In this document: positions 49,650 through 57,982 of the stretch, in pieces
Layout of the letters: every line of letters begins with the position of its first letter
How positions within the stretch are numbered: the first letter of the stretch is position 1
The notes under the pieces: generated by a model
What the model was told of the DNA's origin: nothing
Database searches by the model: none
The model's input: only the letters and a program-made list of their open reading frames with translations
Made by a program: the position numbers and the translations under genes
Assembly (NCBI RefSeq): GCF_002938425.1
Contig: NZ_POQU01000006.1
Coordinates: 1 to 64,000, forward strand
DNA from: Blastococcus atacamensis
GTDB lineage: Bacteria > Actinomycetota > Actinomycetes > Mycobacteriales > Geodermatophilaceae
DNA: 64,000 nt
Direction: 5' to 3'

Positions 49650-50728
49650 CGGCCTGCCGTGGAGCGGACGGCGGGGACGACCTCGTCGCGGAACAGCCGG
49701 ACCGAGGTCAGGACCGACTCGACGTCGAGCGAACCCCAGGCGAAGGCGCCGGCGAAGTAGTTGATCTCGCCGATGTCCCGGGCGCGGGCCACCTGCGCCG
49801 CCACGGTCTCCGGCGAACCGACGAACACCTTGGATTCGGACACCAGCGCGTCGAAGTCGGGCGGGCCGGTGAACCGGTCGCTGCCGTGGACCCGCCAGAG
49901 GTGGGTGAAACTCTCGTAGTGCGCGTCGAACGCGGGCCGGGCGAGCGCCACGGCCGCCTCGTCGGACTCCGCGACGACGACGTGGCGCAGCATGCCGAAC
50001 CGTGGCGGTGAACCGGGCAGGCTGTAGCGCACCCCGCCCTCGGCGGCGGAGCGTGAGAAGTGCTCGAAGAACACCCGGCTCTGCTCCCGCACGACCTCCA
50101 GCGGCGGCGAGGCGAAGCCGAACCCGAACAGGACGTTGTAGCCCTCGTCGCCCAGGCGCGGGATCGAGGCCGCGTTGGACGTCGGGTACCAGAACGGCGG
50201 GTGCGGGCGCTGGAGGACGGGGACGTGCAGCGGGATCTCCGCCGCCGCTCCCTCAGCCCCCGGCCGGCGGAAGACTCCCGTCTCCAGCGCCCCGACGATC
50301 GCGGGGAACAGCGTCTCGAAACGCTCCGCCGTCTCCGGCGGGGTGAGCCCGTACATGGCCGCCTCGATGGGGGAGGAGCCCTTGCCCACGCCGATGTCGA
50401 GCCGCCCGTGGCTGAGCTGGTCGAGCATGCAGATCTCCTGCACCAGCCGCAGGGGGTCGTAGAGCGGGACGATGAACGTGGTCGGGGCCAGGCGGATCCG
50501 CTCGGTCTCCCGGGCCGCGGCGGCGAGGAACACGGCGGGGGAGGGCGACAGGCCCAGCGGGGTGCCGTGGTGCTCGGCCAGGTGGTAGGTGCTGAAGCCG
50601 TCCTGGTCGGCCTCCGCGAGCACCCGCAGCCGCTCGTCGTACACCTCGGCCGTCGACCGGCCGGGGACGGCGTCGATCCAGTCGAAGAGACCGAACTCCA
50701 GCTCGCCCCGGTCGTGCTGTGGCCACAT
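49646..50728 (-). CDS. LLM-class flavin-dependent oxidoreductase (luciferase-like)
   Basis: 360 residues of the bacterial-luciferase fold. EFGLFDWID N-terminus, YHLAEHHGTPLGLSPSPAVFLAAAARETERIRLAP, LDQLSHGRLDIGVGKGSSPIE, and FWYPTSNAASIPRLGDEGYN. Uses FMN or F420. ATG 50728. Followed by the esterase gene with overlap. A Baeyer-Villiger-type monooxygenase (producing an ester for the esterase) is one possible reading of the pair, but this is inference. Confidence 0.85.
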   Translation of the reverse strand: MWPQHDRGELEFGLFDWIDAVPGRSTAEVYDERLRVLAEADQDGFSTYHLAEHHGTPLGLSPSPAVFLAAAARETERIRLAPTTFIVPLYDPLRLVQEICMLDQLSHGRLDIGVGKGSSPIEAAMYGLTPPETAERFETLFPAIVGALETGVFRRPGAEGAAAEIPLHVPVLQRPHPPFWYPTSNAASIPRLGDEGYNVLFGFGFASPPLEVVREQSRVFFEHFSRSAAEGGVRYSLPGSPPRFGMLRHVVVAESDEAAVALARPAFDAHYESFTHLWRVHGSDRFTGPPDFDALVSESKVFVGSPETVAAQVARARDIGEINYFAGAFAWGSLDVESVLTSVRLFRDEVVPAVRSTAGR

Positions 50729-50890
50729 CGGCCTCTCCTCTGTCGCAGGTTCGATCACACGCGGTGCATCGGGGACGGAACCTACCGAGCCCGCGGACCT
50801 GCCGCCGCTCCTGGGGACGGCGGCCGAGCGGCGCGGCGCACGTCGAGGGTGCGCGGGCGCCGTCGTGCGGTCGCTGGCAGGGTGGACGGC

Positions 50891-51799
50891 ATGGTCGATC
50901 CCTCTCCCGTCGTCGTGGTCACCGGTGCGAACGGACTGGTGGGCGCCGCCGTGTGCCGGGCGCTGGTGGAGCGGTCGGCCCGTGTGCGCGCCGTCGTCCG
51001 CCGCGCCGGCAGTGCTGCCGTGCTGGACGGCGTCACGGAGCACGTCGGCGACTTCGCCGACGAGGGGTTCGCCCGTGCGGTGACCCAGAGGGCCGACGCG
51101 GTCGTGACGACGGTCCACCCGATGGGCGCCTCGCGCGAGGTGCAGCACCGGGTAGGGGCACAGGGGACGGCGGTGCTCGCCCGGGCCGCGCGGGACTCCG
51201 GCGTCGCCCGCTTGGTGCACGTGTCCACGTCAGGGGTCTACGACCGTTCGGCCGGCGTCGGCGACATCGCCGAGGACGGCGCCCTCCTGCCCGAGGGCAG
51301 CGGCGACTACCCCGACACCAAGAACGCCGCCGACGCCGCACTCGCGCAGGTCGAGGGGCTCACCACGGTGCTGGTCCGGCCGCCGGCCATCCTGGGGGCC
51401 GGCGACACGTCGGTCTGGAACACGCTGCGACCGCGGGCGATCCGGAACGGCGAACGCCGGGCCAACCCGGCGCAGGCCTGGGCCTGGGTGCACGTCGACG
51501 ACCTGGCGGCCTTCCTCGCCGACGTCGCGACGGGCACGTTCCCGACCGCCGACGATCCGGAGCGAGGTCCCGTGGCCGGTGCGACGACCCCGGTGATCGT
51601 CGCCGGCGAGCCGGCGACGTGGCGGGACTACCTCGGCACCGTGACCGAAGCGCTGGGCGTGGCTCCCGAGTGGACCGACGAGCCGGTCTGGACGGGGCAG
51701 CTGCTCAGCGACCGCGCGCGAGGCTGGGGCTGGCGGCCGCGGGTGAGCCTCGCGCAGGCGCTGGACGAGCTGCAGCAGGGCTTGGCCCCGCGCGCGTGA
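50891..51799 (+). CDS. NAD-dependent epimerase/dehydratase family protein (extended SDR)
   Basis: 302 residues. Cofactor motif VVVTGANGLVGAAVCRAL, VHVSTSGVYD (Ser/Tyr region), PDTKNAADAAL in place of the usual YxxxK (no clear tyrosine just before the Lys, only Tyr-Pro-Asp-Thr-Lys), and LVRPPAILGAG. Extended-SDR relatives act on nucleotide sugars, flavonoids or aldehydes. Divergent from the LLM enzyme. Substrate unknown. Confidence 0.8.
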   Translation: MVDPSPVVVVTGANGLVGAAVCRALVERSARVRAVVRRAGSAAVLDGVTEHVGDFADEGFARAVTQRADAVVTTVHPMGASREVQHRVGAQGTAVLARAARDSGVARLVHVSTSGVYDRSAGVGDIAEDGALLPEGSGDYPDTKNAADAALAQVEGLTTVLVRPPAILGAGDTSVWNTLRPRAIRNGERRANPAQAWAWVHVDDLAAFLADVATGTFPTADDPERGPVAGATTPVIVAGEPATWRDYLGTVTEALGVAPEWTDEPVWTGQLLSDRARGWGWRPRVSLAQALDELQQGLAPRA

Positions 51800-51814
51800 C
51801 AGCCCCACGGGGCC

Positions 51815-51831
51815 AGGCGCCCATGGCGCCT
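51815..51831. terminator. Short hairpin between converging genes
   Basis: AGGCGCC-CAT-GGCGCCT, 7-pair stem, in the 77-base gap between the epimerase and the facing unknown gene; a second small hairpin, GCCCC-AC-GGGGC, precedes it at 51802-51813. No T-run. Confidence 0.4.
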
Positions 51832-51876
51832 ACGCCCCCGCCGGCGGGTCGGTGCGCCGAGCGCGTCCGGCCGCTG

Positions 51877-52971
51877 CTACCAACGGTCCGCAGGGATGGG
51901 GAAGACCCACCGGCGCCCGGGCCACTCGGTGACGCACCAGAGTTCTTCCCCGGGACGGGACCAGTCGAGGTCCTCAGGCCCGCTCGGCAATACTCCCCGA
52001 TGGCGGTGCCACCTGTCCGGCGTACCGCGGTACAGGTCCCCGGCCGACTTCGGGCCGGCGCTCGCCGTGAGGAACCACGTGGACCCGTGCACCGCCGCTC
52101 CCTGCATGCGCCTCGGTTGGTCCTCGTGGACCGCCAGAGCAGCACATCGGCCGTGGGCGTCGACAGCCGGGAGCCCCGTCTCGGGGTCGACGGGGTAGCG
52201 GACGAGCCGGGGAGGGGGATCGTCCTTGCGGCGGTACTCCCCGACGACGAGGTTCGGCCGACCCTCGACGTCCCCGATGGACAGGAACGAGTGCCGTAAC
52301 CGGCGGGGGCCCCAGCGCAGCGGAACCCGGTACGCCATCAGTTCGGGTAGCACGTACGCGTGGTCCCGGGAAGGACCCGAGCCGCTGCCGGCGGAGCGCC
52401 GCAGCCTCTGGAGCCAACCGTGCGACGCCTTGCCGGCTGCGCCGGACGAGTCCTGGGGAAGGGCCAGGACGTCTCCGAGGCGGAAGATGCGCACCCCGCG
52501 GCGGGTGTCGGCGACGAGGACGTGGTCGCCGTGGACGGCGATGCCCCCCGCGTGCACCGGGACGGTGCCCATGACCACGATCCCGAGACGCCGGCGGGGC
52601 GCGACGAGCAGGACGTGCCGGTAGCGGGGGCCTCCCGGAGCGGTCCGGTCGACGACCGTGATCCGTGAACCCGGTGTGCGCAGCAGTCGGCCGCGCCGGG
52701 CGTACCAGCTGACGAGCAGCAGGGTCCCGGACCGCATGGTCGCGACCCCCTGCGGCCACCACCCGGGGTCGTTGCGATCCTGCTCGTCCCAGGTGAACCC
52801 CTCAGCCGCGGCCTCCCCCGGGACCGGGCACGCCGTGGCGGCGCGGTCGAGGTCGGCGAGGACGCCGTCCAGCCCGACGGCCGGTAGCCGACCCCTCAGC
52901 CTGTCGACGGCGTCGGCCCGGGGCCGTGTCGGCCTCAGCGTGAAGGTCGGTGCGGCGCCCATGAGACCCAT
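51877..52971 (-). CDS. Unknown protein with propeller-like repeats
   Basis: 364 residues; I do not recognise the family. It contains several WxxxGV, VVDRTAPGGPRYRHVLLV, HAGGIAVHGDHVLVADTRRGVRIFRLGDVL and GAAVHGSTWFLTASAG blocks, which read like beta-propeller blades, and ends LWCVTEWPGRRWVFPIPADRW. No signal peptide or TM segment. Similar conserved hypothetical proteins occur in actinomycetes. Monocistronic. Confidence 0.7.
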   Translation of the reverse strand: MGLMGAAPTFTLRPTRPRADAVDRLRGRLPAVGLDGVLADLDRAATACPVPGEAAAEGFTWDEQDRNDPGWWPQGVATMRSGTLLLVSWYARRGRLLRTPGSRITVVDRTAPGGPRYRHVLLVAPRRRLGIVVMGTVPVHAGGIAVHGDHVLVADTRRGVRIFRLGDVLALPQDSSGAAGKASHGWLQRLRRSAGSGSGPSRDHAYVLPELMAYRVPLRWGPRRLRHSFLSIGDVEGRPNLVVGEYRRKDDPPPRLVRYPVDPETGLPAVDAHGRCAALAVHEDQPRRMQGAAVHGSTWFLTASAGPKSAGDLYRGTPDRWHRHRGVLPSGPEDLDWSRPGEELWCVTEWPGRRWVFPIPADRW

Positions 52972-53471
52972 CTTCGACGGGCTGCAGGCGGGCGGCGACC
53001 GGTCACGACGCAGGACCGGCGGGCGGCCCCACCCGCGACGGGCCGGCCACCGCCGACGGCTCCACCCGGCCCCGTGTGCGATGCCGGCGCCGAGGCCGCT
53101 CCATGAGTTCGTACGGTCGGCGCCCCGTCGACCTCGACTTGCTCAGTGAAACTTACGACCGTAGCGTCCAGTCGATGGCTTGGATCGATCCGCTGGCGCG
53201 AGGCCCTCGGCCGGCCGAGCGACGTCGAACCGCGCCGATCGGACGCCGAGTCCGGCGATCTTCCCATCCGGGTGATGCCACCCGCTCGGTCCTGGCGCCG
53301 GGTGGCCGCGCCAAGGCCGAAGCGGGAACGTCGCCTCGGCGACAGTGGACGTGGCGGCGCCCGGGCTCACGCGGAGCGGTCGGGGGACGTGAAGTGGGTA
53401 CCACCCGCTCGCCGGTCAGACGCGGGCGGACCGCGGCGCGCGGCCCCGACCGTCTCCCGGGGGCTGCCGCT
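52972..53471. other. 500-base stretch with no confident gene
   Basis: A plus-strand frame is open from about 53076 into the GtrA gene but is arginine-rich with no recognisable domain, so I read it as non-coding DNA with a GC-driven open frame. It contains a patch of lower GC around 53140-53170 that may hold the promoter for the GtrA gene. No RNA gene or repeat recognised. Confidence 0.5.
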
Positions 53472-53933
53472 GTGGCGCCGAGGATCGCCGGGCGGCGGCA
53501 ACGGGGGCAAGGGCTCCGGCGAGAGGCCTCGGGATTCGCGCTCGCGGGCGCCGTCGGCCTCGCCGTCGACATCGGCGGTTACAACCTGCTGGTCCACCTG
53601 GGCGGGGGCGGCGTGCTGGACGACCAGCCGCTCGTCGCCAAGACGATCTCCCTGATCGCGGGGACGTCCGTCGCTTATGTCGGCAACCGGTTCTGGACCT
53701 ACCGGGACCGGCCACGCGGCCGCATCGCCCGGGAGTACACGCTGTACATGGCGCTGAGCGGCGTCGCCCTCGTGATCTCGCTGGCCTGCCTGATGGTCTC
53801 GCGCTACGTCCTCAACCTCACCAGCCCGGCCGCCGACAACGTCTCGGCCAACGGCGTCGGCCTCGCGCTCGGCAGCCTCTTCCGGTTCCTGACCTACCGG
53901 CGCTACGTGTTCCAGGAACAGCACGCGACCTGA
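53472..53933 (+). CDS. GtrA-family membrane protein
   Basis: 153 residues from GTG 53472, with four TM segments: ASGFALAGAVGLAVDIGGYNLLV, AKTISLIAGTSVAYVGNRFWTYRD (the GtrA hallmark N-RFWTY), LYMALSGVALVISLACLMVS, and GVGLALGSLFRFLTYRRYVF. GtrA proteins are thought to flip polyprenyl-linked sugars for cell-surface glycan synthesis. The frame is open about 130 codons further upstream, but that part has no domain. It lies beside other envelope genes. Confidence 0.78.
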   Translation: MAPRIAGRRQRGQGLRREASGFALAGAVGLAVDIGGYNLLVHLGGGGVLDDQPLVAKTISLIAGTSVAYVGNRFWTYRDRPRGRIAREYTLYMALSGVALVISLACLMVSRYVLNLTSPAADNVSANGVGLALGSLFRFLTYRRYVFQEQHAT

Positions 53934-53955
53934 TCCGCCTGGTGCGGACAGCGGC

Positions 53956-53980
53956 CCGCGTCCTCTCTGTCAGGACGCGG
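53956..53980. terminator. Hairpin between converging GtrA and PAP2 genes
   Basis: CCGCGTCCT-CTCTGTC-AGGACGCGG, a perfect 9-pair stem with a 7-base loop. It overlaps the last codons of the PAP2 gene. Confidence 0.55.
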
Positions 53981-55082
53981 ACGGCGAGGCCTCCGGGCGG
54001 CGCCGGAAGGGGCGACGTGGCCGGCCCGTCCTGGCCACGTCCGACTCGCGCAGCACATCCACGCGGAGTCGCCGGCCCCGGAGCTGACCCGTGCCCCAAC
54101 CTGCGAGCAGCACCGATGCTCCGCCGATCGCCAGCCCGGCGATGTCGTCCACGACGTAGTGCCAGCCGAAGTAGATCGTCGCGATGGCGGTCAGCCCGAA
54201 GAAGGTCCAGAGCACCGCCCGCACCGTGACGGACCGGATGGTGAGCTGAGCGATGAGGGCCGCGGTGAAGATGATCGACACGTGCAGCGACGCGAAGGCG
54301 GCGATGCTGTTCAGCCGGTCGGTTCCCTGCGGATCGATGAGCATGATCACCCGGGACACCAGCAGGCTGTCCTGCAGCTGTGACGTGCCGGTCTGGGGCA
54401 GGTCCCGGAACAGTTCGGGCTGTACATAGATGGGCCCTCTCGACGGGAGGACGTAGTAGCTGGCGGTGCCGAGCGCCCAGTTGAGACACAGTGCCGTCAC
54501 ATACCAGCTGGCCTGCCCGGCCCGGCTCTTCATGATGAGGACGACGCCCAGGGACGCCGGAACGAACATCAGGAACGCCAGGTACACCCAGGACAGAATG
54601 TGCGCGGAGACCCCGGTGCCGAGCAGGTCGTGCAGGATCTGGGCCGGCGCGACCCCTCCGGTGATCACCCGGTCGGATGCCGTCAGCTGGTCATCGACGA
54701 GCCCCGGCCGGAGCAGCGGCAGGTAGTGCTTGAGGTTCCGGTAGGACACGTACGTGACGTAGAAGGCCCCGAGCCCGATCAGGATCGGACGGAGTTGCCG
54801 CCAGGGCCAGCGTTCGCGGGCCACCAGGACGATCTGTCGGAGGACGGTCCTGGGCGAGCCGGCACGGCGCACGGCGCGGGGCAGCACGTCGACGGCCAGC
54901 AACAGCGCTGCGATCAACGGCAGACGCACGTAGGTGGGCCCGAGGAACCCATCGGGGTCGCGCAGCGGCAGGTCGAGCACGAGGGCGCAGACGACGGCCA
55001 CGACACTCGTGGTGAGGGCGACGGCCACGGCCATGGCGTACGCGTGCCGGTTGAGAGATCCACGGGGGGCAGGCTCGGCCAT
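53970..55082 (-). CDS. PAP2-superfamily integral membrane phosphatase/transferase
   Basis: 370 residues, seven or so TM segments, of the PAP2/AUR1-like group. Catalytic motifs: FASLHVSII (central His) and GWHYVVDDIAGLAIG (His-Asp). LPSRGP corresponds to the first lipid-phosphatase signature. Dephosphorylates lipid phosphates or transfers phosphoinositol groups at the outer membrane face. It neighbours a CDP-alcohol phosphatidyltransferase gene in divergent orientation, suggesting lipid or lipoglycan synthesis. Confidence 0.85.
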   Translation of the reverse strand: MAEPAPRGSLNRHAYAMAVAVALTTSVVAVVCALVLDLPLRDPDGFLGPTYVRLPLIAALLLAVDVLPRAVRRAGSPRTVLRQIVLVARERWPWRQLRPILIGLGAFYVTYVSYRNLKHYLPLLRPGLVDDQLTASDRVITGGVAPAQILHDLLGTGVSAHILSWVYLAFLMFVPASLGVVLIMKSRAGQASWYVTALCLNWALGTASYYVLPSRGPIYVQPELFRDLPQTGTSQLQDSLLVSRVIMLIDPQGTDRLNSIAAFASLHVSIIFTAALIAQLTIRSVTVRAVLWTFFGLTAIATIYFGWHYVVDDIAGLAIGGASVLLAGWGTGQLRGRRLRVDVLRESDVARTGRPRRPFRRRPEASPSAS

Positions 55083-55161
55083 ACGCGGCTATCTTCTCCG
55101 GAGTAGTCGGCCAGCGCCCGTGGTGGTCGAAGCGCGGTTCGAGCCGCCGGAAGGGAGCGCT

Positions 55162-55794
55162 GTGGGAACGTTCAGCGTACCTGCCGAGGAGGCGCCGTCC
55201 CCTCGCAGGAGCTCCGGCTGGTGGACGCTCCCGAACGCCCTGACCGGACTGCGCCTGCTCGCCGTTCCGTTCCTCGGCGTCGTGCTGCTCGACTCGGGGG
55301 ACACTGCCCGCGGCAGGTGGATCGCCCTGGCCCTCTTCGTCACCGCCTCGCTCACCGACGTCGCGGACGGCTGGCTCGCCCGACGTCTGGACGAGTGCAC
55401 CGACTTCGGCGCTCTCGTGGACCCGATCGCAGACAAGGCCCTGGTGGCCACGGCCCTGATCTGCATGTCCGCCGGTGACCTCGTTCCCTGGTGGGCGACG
55501 GCCGTGATCCTCGGCCGTGAAGCAGCAGTCACGGTCCTGCGGCTGGCGGTCCTCCACCACGGTGTCATCCCCGCGAGTCGCGGCGGAAAAGTGAAGACGG
55601 CGGCACAGACGACGATGATCGTGCTCGCACTGGCGGCGCCCGGGTGGACGGAAGTGCTGACGGTCGTGGTGGTGGCGACTGTCCTCTGGACGGTGGTCAC
55701 CGGCCTGGACTACGGCGCGAAGGCGGCAGCGCTGGGTCGGGTCCGGGGGCCCTCTCTGCAGCCGTCGGCTCCCCGGCCGGAGATGCACGGCTGA
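55162..55794 (+). CDS. CDP-alcohol phosphatidyltransferase (PgsA-like)
   Basis: 210 residues with about five TM segments. The family signature is complete: D66-x2-D69-G70-x2-A73-R74-x8-G83-x3-D87-x3-D91. The N-terminus WTLPNALTGLRLLAVPFL is typical of phosphatidylglycerophosphate synthase; phosphatidylinositol-phosphate synthase is the main alternative. GTG 55162 has a GGAAGGGA site. Inner membrane enzyme that exchanges CMP of CDP-diacylglycerol for a polyol phosphate. Confidence 0.87.
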   Translation: MGTFSVPAEEAPSPRRSSGWWTLPNALTGLRLLAVPFLGVVLLDSGDTARGRWIALALFVTASLTDVADGWLARRLDECTDFGALVDPIADKALVATALICMSAGDLVPWWATAVILGREAAVTVLRLAVLHHGVIPASRGGKVKTAAQTTMIVLALAAPGWTEVLTVVVVATVLWTVVTGLDYGAKAAALGRVRGPSLQPSAPRPEMHG

Positions 55795-56005
55795 TCGCGG
55801 GCACGGTCGCCGAGCCTGATCCTCCGGAGGGCCGGAGCGGAGCGTCCACCGGACCCGGGACGGGACAAGGTGCCTCTGAAGATCCGCCCGCGATGTCTCA
55901 CCATCGCGTCGGGCTGGGTAGGTCCCGGGCGTGGTGGCAGCAGAACGGTTCCAGGCGCCCCGGCAGGAATACCGGCCTAGGCGATCCGATCGCGTGAGGA
56001 GCCGG

Positions 56006-57910
56006 ATGCTGCTGCGGCCCACCGTCGTGCTGGTGGCGATCCTCGGGGGCTGGGCGGTGACCGCCTGGCTGGTCGACGCGACGGACGTGACGGTCGTGGA
56101 TCGGATGTGGCGGGAGCGCCTGGTGCCGATCCTGACCGGCGGTGCAGCCCTGGCCGGTGCGGCGGTGGCCCTCGTGGCGCGCAGGCGGCCGGAGCTGGCA
56201 GCGGAGGCCGGCGTGGTCGCGGCCGGGGTGCTGCTGGGCGCGGCCGGCACGGCGGCGCTGCACGGCACCCGCTGGGGGTGGTACGGCCTGTACGCCGACA
56301 CCTCCTTCCGCACGCAGATGGCGACCCGCTACGCCGAGACACCGGCGCTGGTCGACTACGGCTACCGCGATCTGCCTGCCTACTACCCGCCCGCCCTGAG
56401 CTGGCTGCAGGGCCGGCTGGCGGCCGTCACCGACCTGGCCGGTTGGGAAGCGGTCAAGCCCGTCCAGTTGCTCGTCGCCGTGCTGATCCCACTGGCGGCA
56501 TACCTCCTGTGGCGGCCGGTCGTCGGCGCCCTGCAGGGGTCCGCGGTGGCCGCCCTGGTGACGATCTGGGCCGCGCACCCGCACAAGCCCGACGAGTGGC
56601 TGGTGCTGACCTGCCTGCTGCCGTGGTGGCTGCTGGCCGTGCGGGATCTCCGCGCGCCGGGGGTCGAGCGGTGGTCGTCCTGGCGACTCGGTGTCGTGCT
56701 CGGACTGCTGCTGCTCGTCCACACCTACTGGTTCCTGCCGTTCGGCGTGGCGACGCTGCTCGCGCTGGCGTACGACGCCGTGCGCGCCCGTTCCCGGCCG
56801 GGGTTGCAGCCGCGGCTGCCCCTGCGACGAGCGCTGGCCATCGGTGCGATCGGCCTCGCGGTGTCGGCCGTGTCGTGGGCGCCTGCGGTCCTCGCGAGGC
56901 TGCGGCTGCCGGCGGACGGTCTGCAGCTGCGCTACTCCTACATCGGCGGCAGCCTCCCACCGTTCCCCTCGCCGGCCGAGGCGTCGCAGCTCGCCGGCCT
57001 GGTCGGTGTGGCCTGGCTCGGGTGGACCGCCTGGCGCCGGCTGCGCAGGCACGACCCCGGCGCCCGCACCGGCGAGCTCGCCGGAGGCCTCGGTCTGGCC
57101 CTCGCCGGCTGTCTGCTCACGCTGGGCATCGGAGCGCTCGCCGAGCAGGCCGACGTCGGGTTCCTCGCCTTCAAGACGAAGGACGCCGTGATCACGGTCC
57201 TGCTGGCCGCCGGTGTGCTCGGCGCTGCCGACTGGCTCCGGCGATGGCTCGAGCGAGAGCGGGGTGCAGGACCGGCTCGCGCGTCGGGGCCGGCTCGTCT
57301 CGCCGCCGTCGTGCTCGTCGGCGCTGCGGCGGCCAGCGCCGCATACCACCTCGCGGACGCCTTCGTCACCGGACGGGGGGCGCTGGTGGCCCAGACGACC
57401 CGCTACCCCGACGGGTCGGTGCCGACCGGTGATCCGACGCAGGAGCCTCTCGTCCGGGTGCTGTTCGTGGACCCCGGTGGCCCATCCGTCGAGGCGATCC
57501 GGAGGGCATGGCGGGATCTGCGCCCCGACGTACCACTGTCGGACGCCGTCCTCGTCACCTCGCAGGTCGACTTCCTCGCCACGACGCCGGTCCACGGGTT
57601 CGTGGCCTACAAGAGCATCTACTCGCACCCGAACGGGCAGTTCGAGGACCGCGTCGCCCTGCTCGAAGAGGTCGCCGCCTGCCCGGACAGCGCATGCGCG
57701 GCCGGACTGCTGCGCAACAACGAGTTCGATCCGGTCGACGGACTCGTACTGGAGCGGGAGGGAGAGTCGCTCAAGCTGTTCTTCATGGTCGACGACTTCC
57801 CGGACCGCACCCGGCGCGCGCAGGTCGCCTTCCCCGACCGGCTGCTGACCGGCCCGGAGTTCGTGCGCACCGAGCTCGGCCGGATCGTCGTCATCGCGCT
57901 GCGGCCGTGA
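56006..57910 (+). CDS. aftA: Arabinofuranosyltransferase AftA-like (GT-C)
   Basis: 634 residues from ATG 56006 (AGGAG 4 bases upstream; GTG 55994 and 55931 are in-frame alternatives). About 11 TM segments, then a C-terminal extracytoplasmic domain. Conserved AftA_N text: YADTSFRTQMATRYAETPALVDYGYRDLPAYYPPALSWLQGR; C-terminal FVAYKSIYSHPNGQFEDR. AftA adds the first arabinofuranosyl residues to the galactan of arabinogalactan from decaprenyl-phospho-arabinose. It implies an arabinan-bearing wall polymer in this organism. Confidence 0.82.
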   Translation: MLLRPTVVLVAILGGWAVTAWLVDATDVTVVDRMWRERLVPILTGGAALAGAAVALVARRRPELAAEAGVVAAGVLLGAAGTAALHGTRWGWYGLYADTSFRTQMATRYAETPALVDYGYRDLPAYYPPALSWLQGRLAAVTDLAGWEAVKPVQLLVAVLIPLAAYLLWRPVVGALQGSAVAALVTIWAAHPHKPDEWLVLTCLLPWWLLAVRDLRAPGVERWSSWRLGVVLGLLLLVHTYWFLPFGVATLLALAYDAVRARSRPGLQPRLPLRRALAIGAIGLAVSAVSWAPAVLARLRLPADGLQLRYSYIGGSLPPFPSPAEASQLAGLVGVAWLGWTAWRRLRRHDPGARTGELAGGLGLALAGCLLTLGIGALAEQADVGFLAFKTKDAVITVLLAAGVLGAADWLRRWLERERGAGPARASGPARLAAVVLVGAAAASAAYHLADAFVTGRGALVAQTTRYPDGSVPTGDPTQEPLVRVLFVDPGGPSVEAIRRAWRDLRPDVPLSDAVLVTSQVDFLATTPVHGFVAYKSIYSHPNGQFEDRVALLEEVAACPDSACAAGLLRNNEFDPVDGLVLEREGESLKLFFMVDDFPDRTRRAQVAFPDRLLTGPEFVRTELGRIVVIALRP

Positions 57911-57982
57911 CGTCGACACGTCGGTCGGCCCTGCAACCGCAGGCAGCGCGAGGCGCTCGAAGCGGACCACGTCGCGCGAGGA

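Noticed and set aside
53076-53471. N-terminal extension of the GtrA protein
   Set aside because: About 130 arginine-rich residues without a domain; GtrA proteins are normally 130-160 residues, so I start at GTG 53472.
55898-57970. 690-codon minus-strand frame opposite the AftA-like gene
   Set aside because: Low-complexity Gln/Arg/His/Pro-rich shadow with no membrane segments or motifs.
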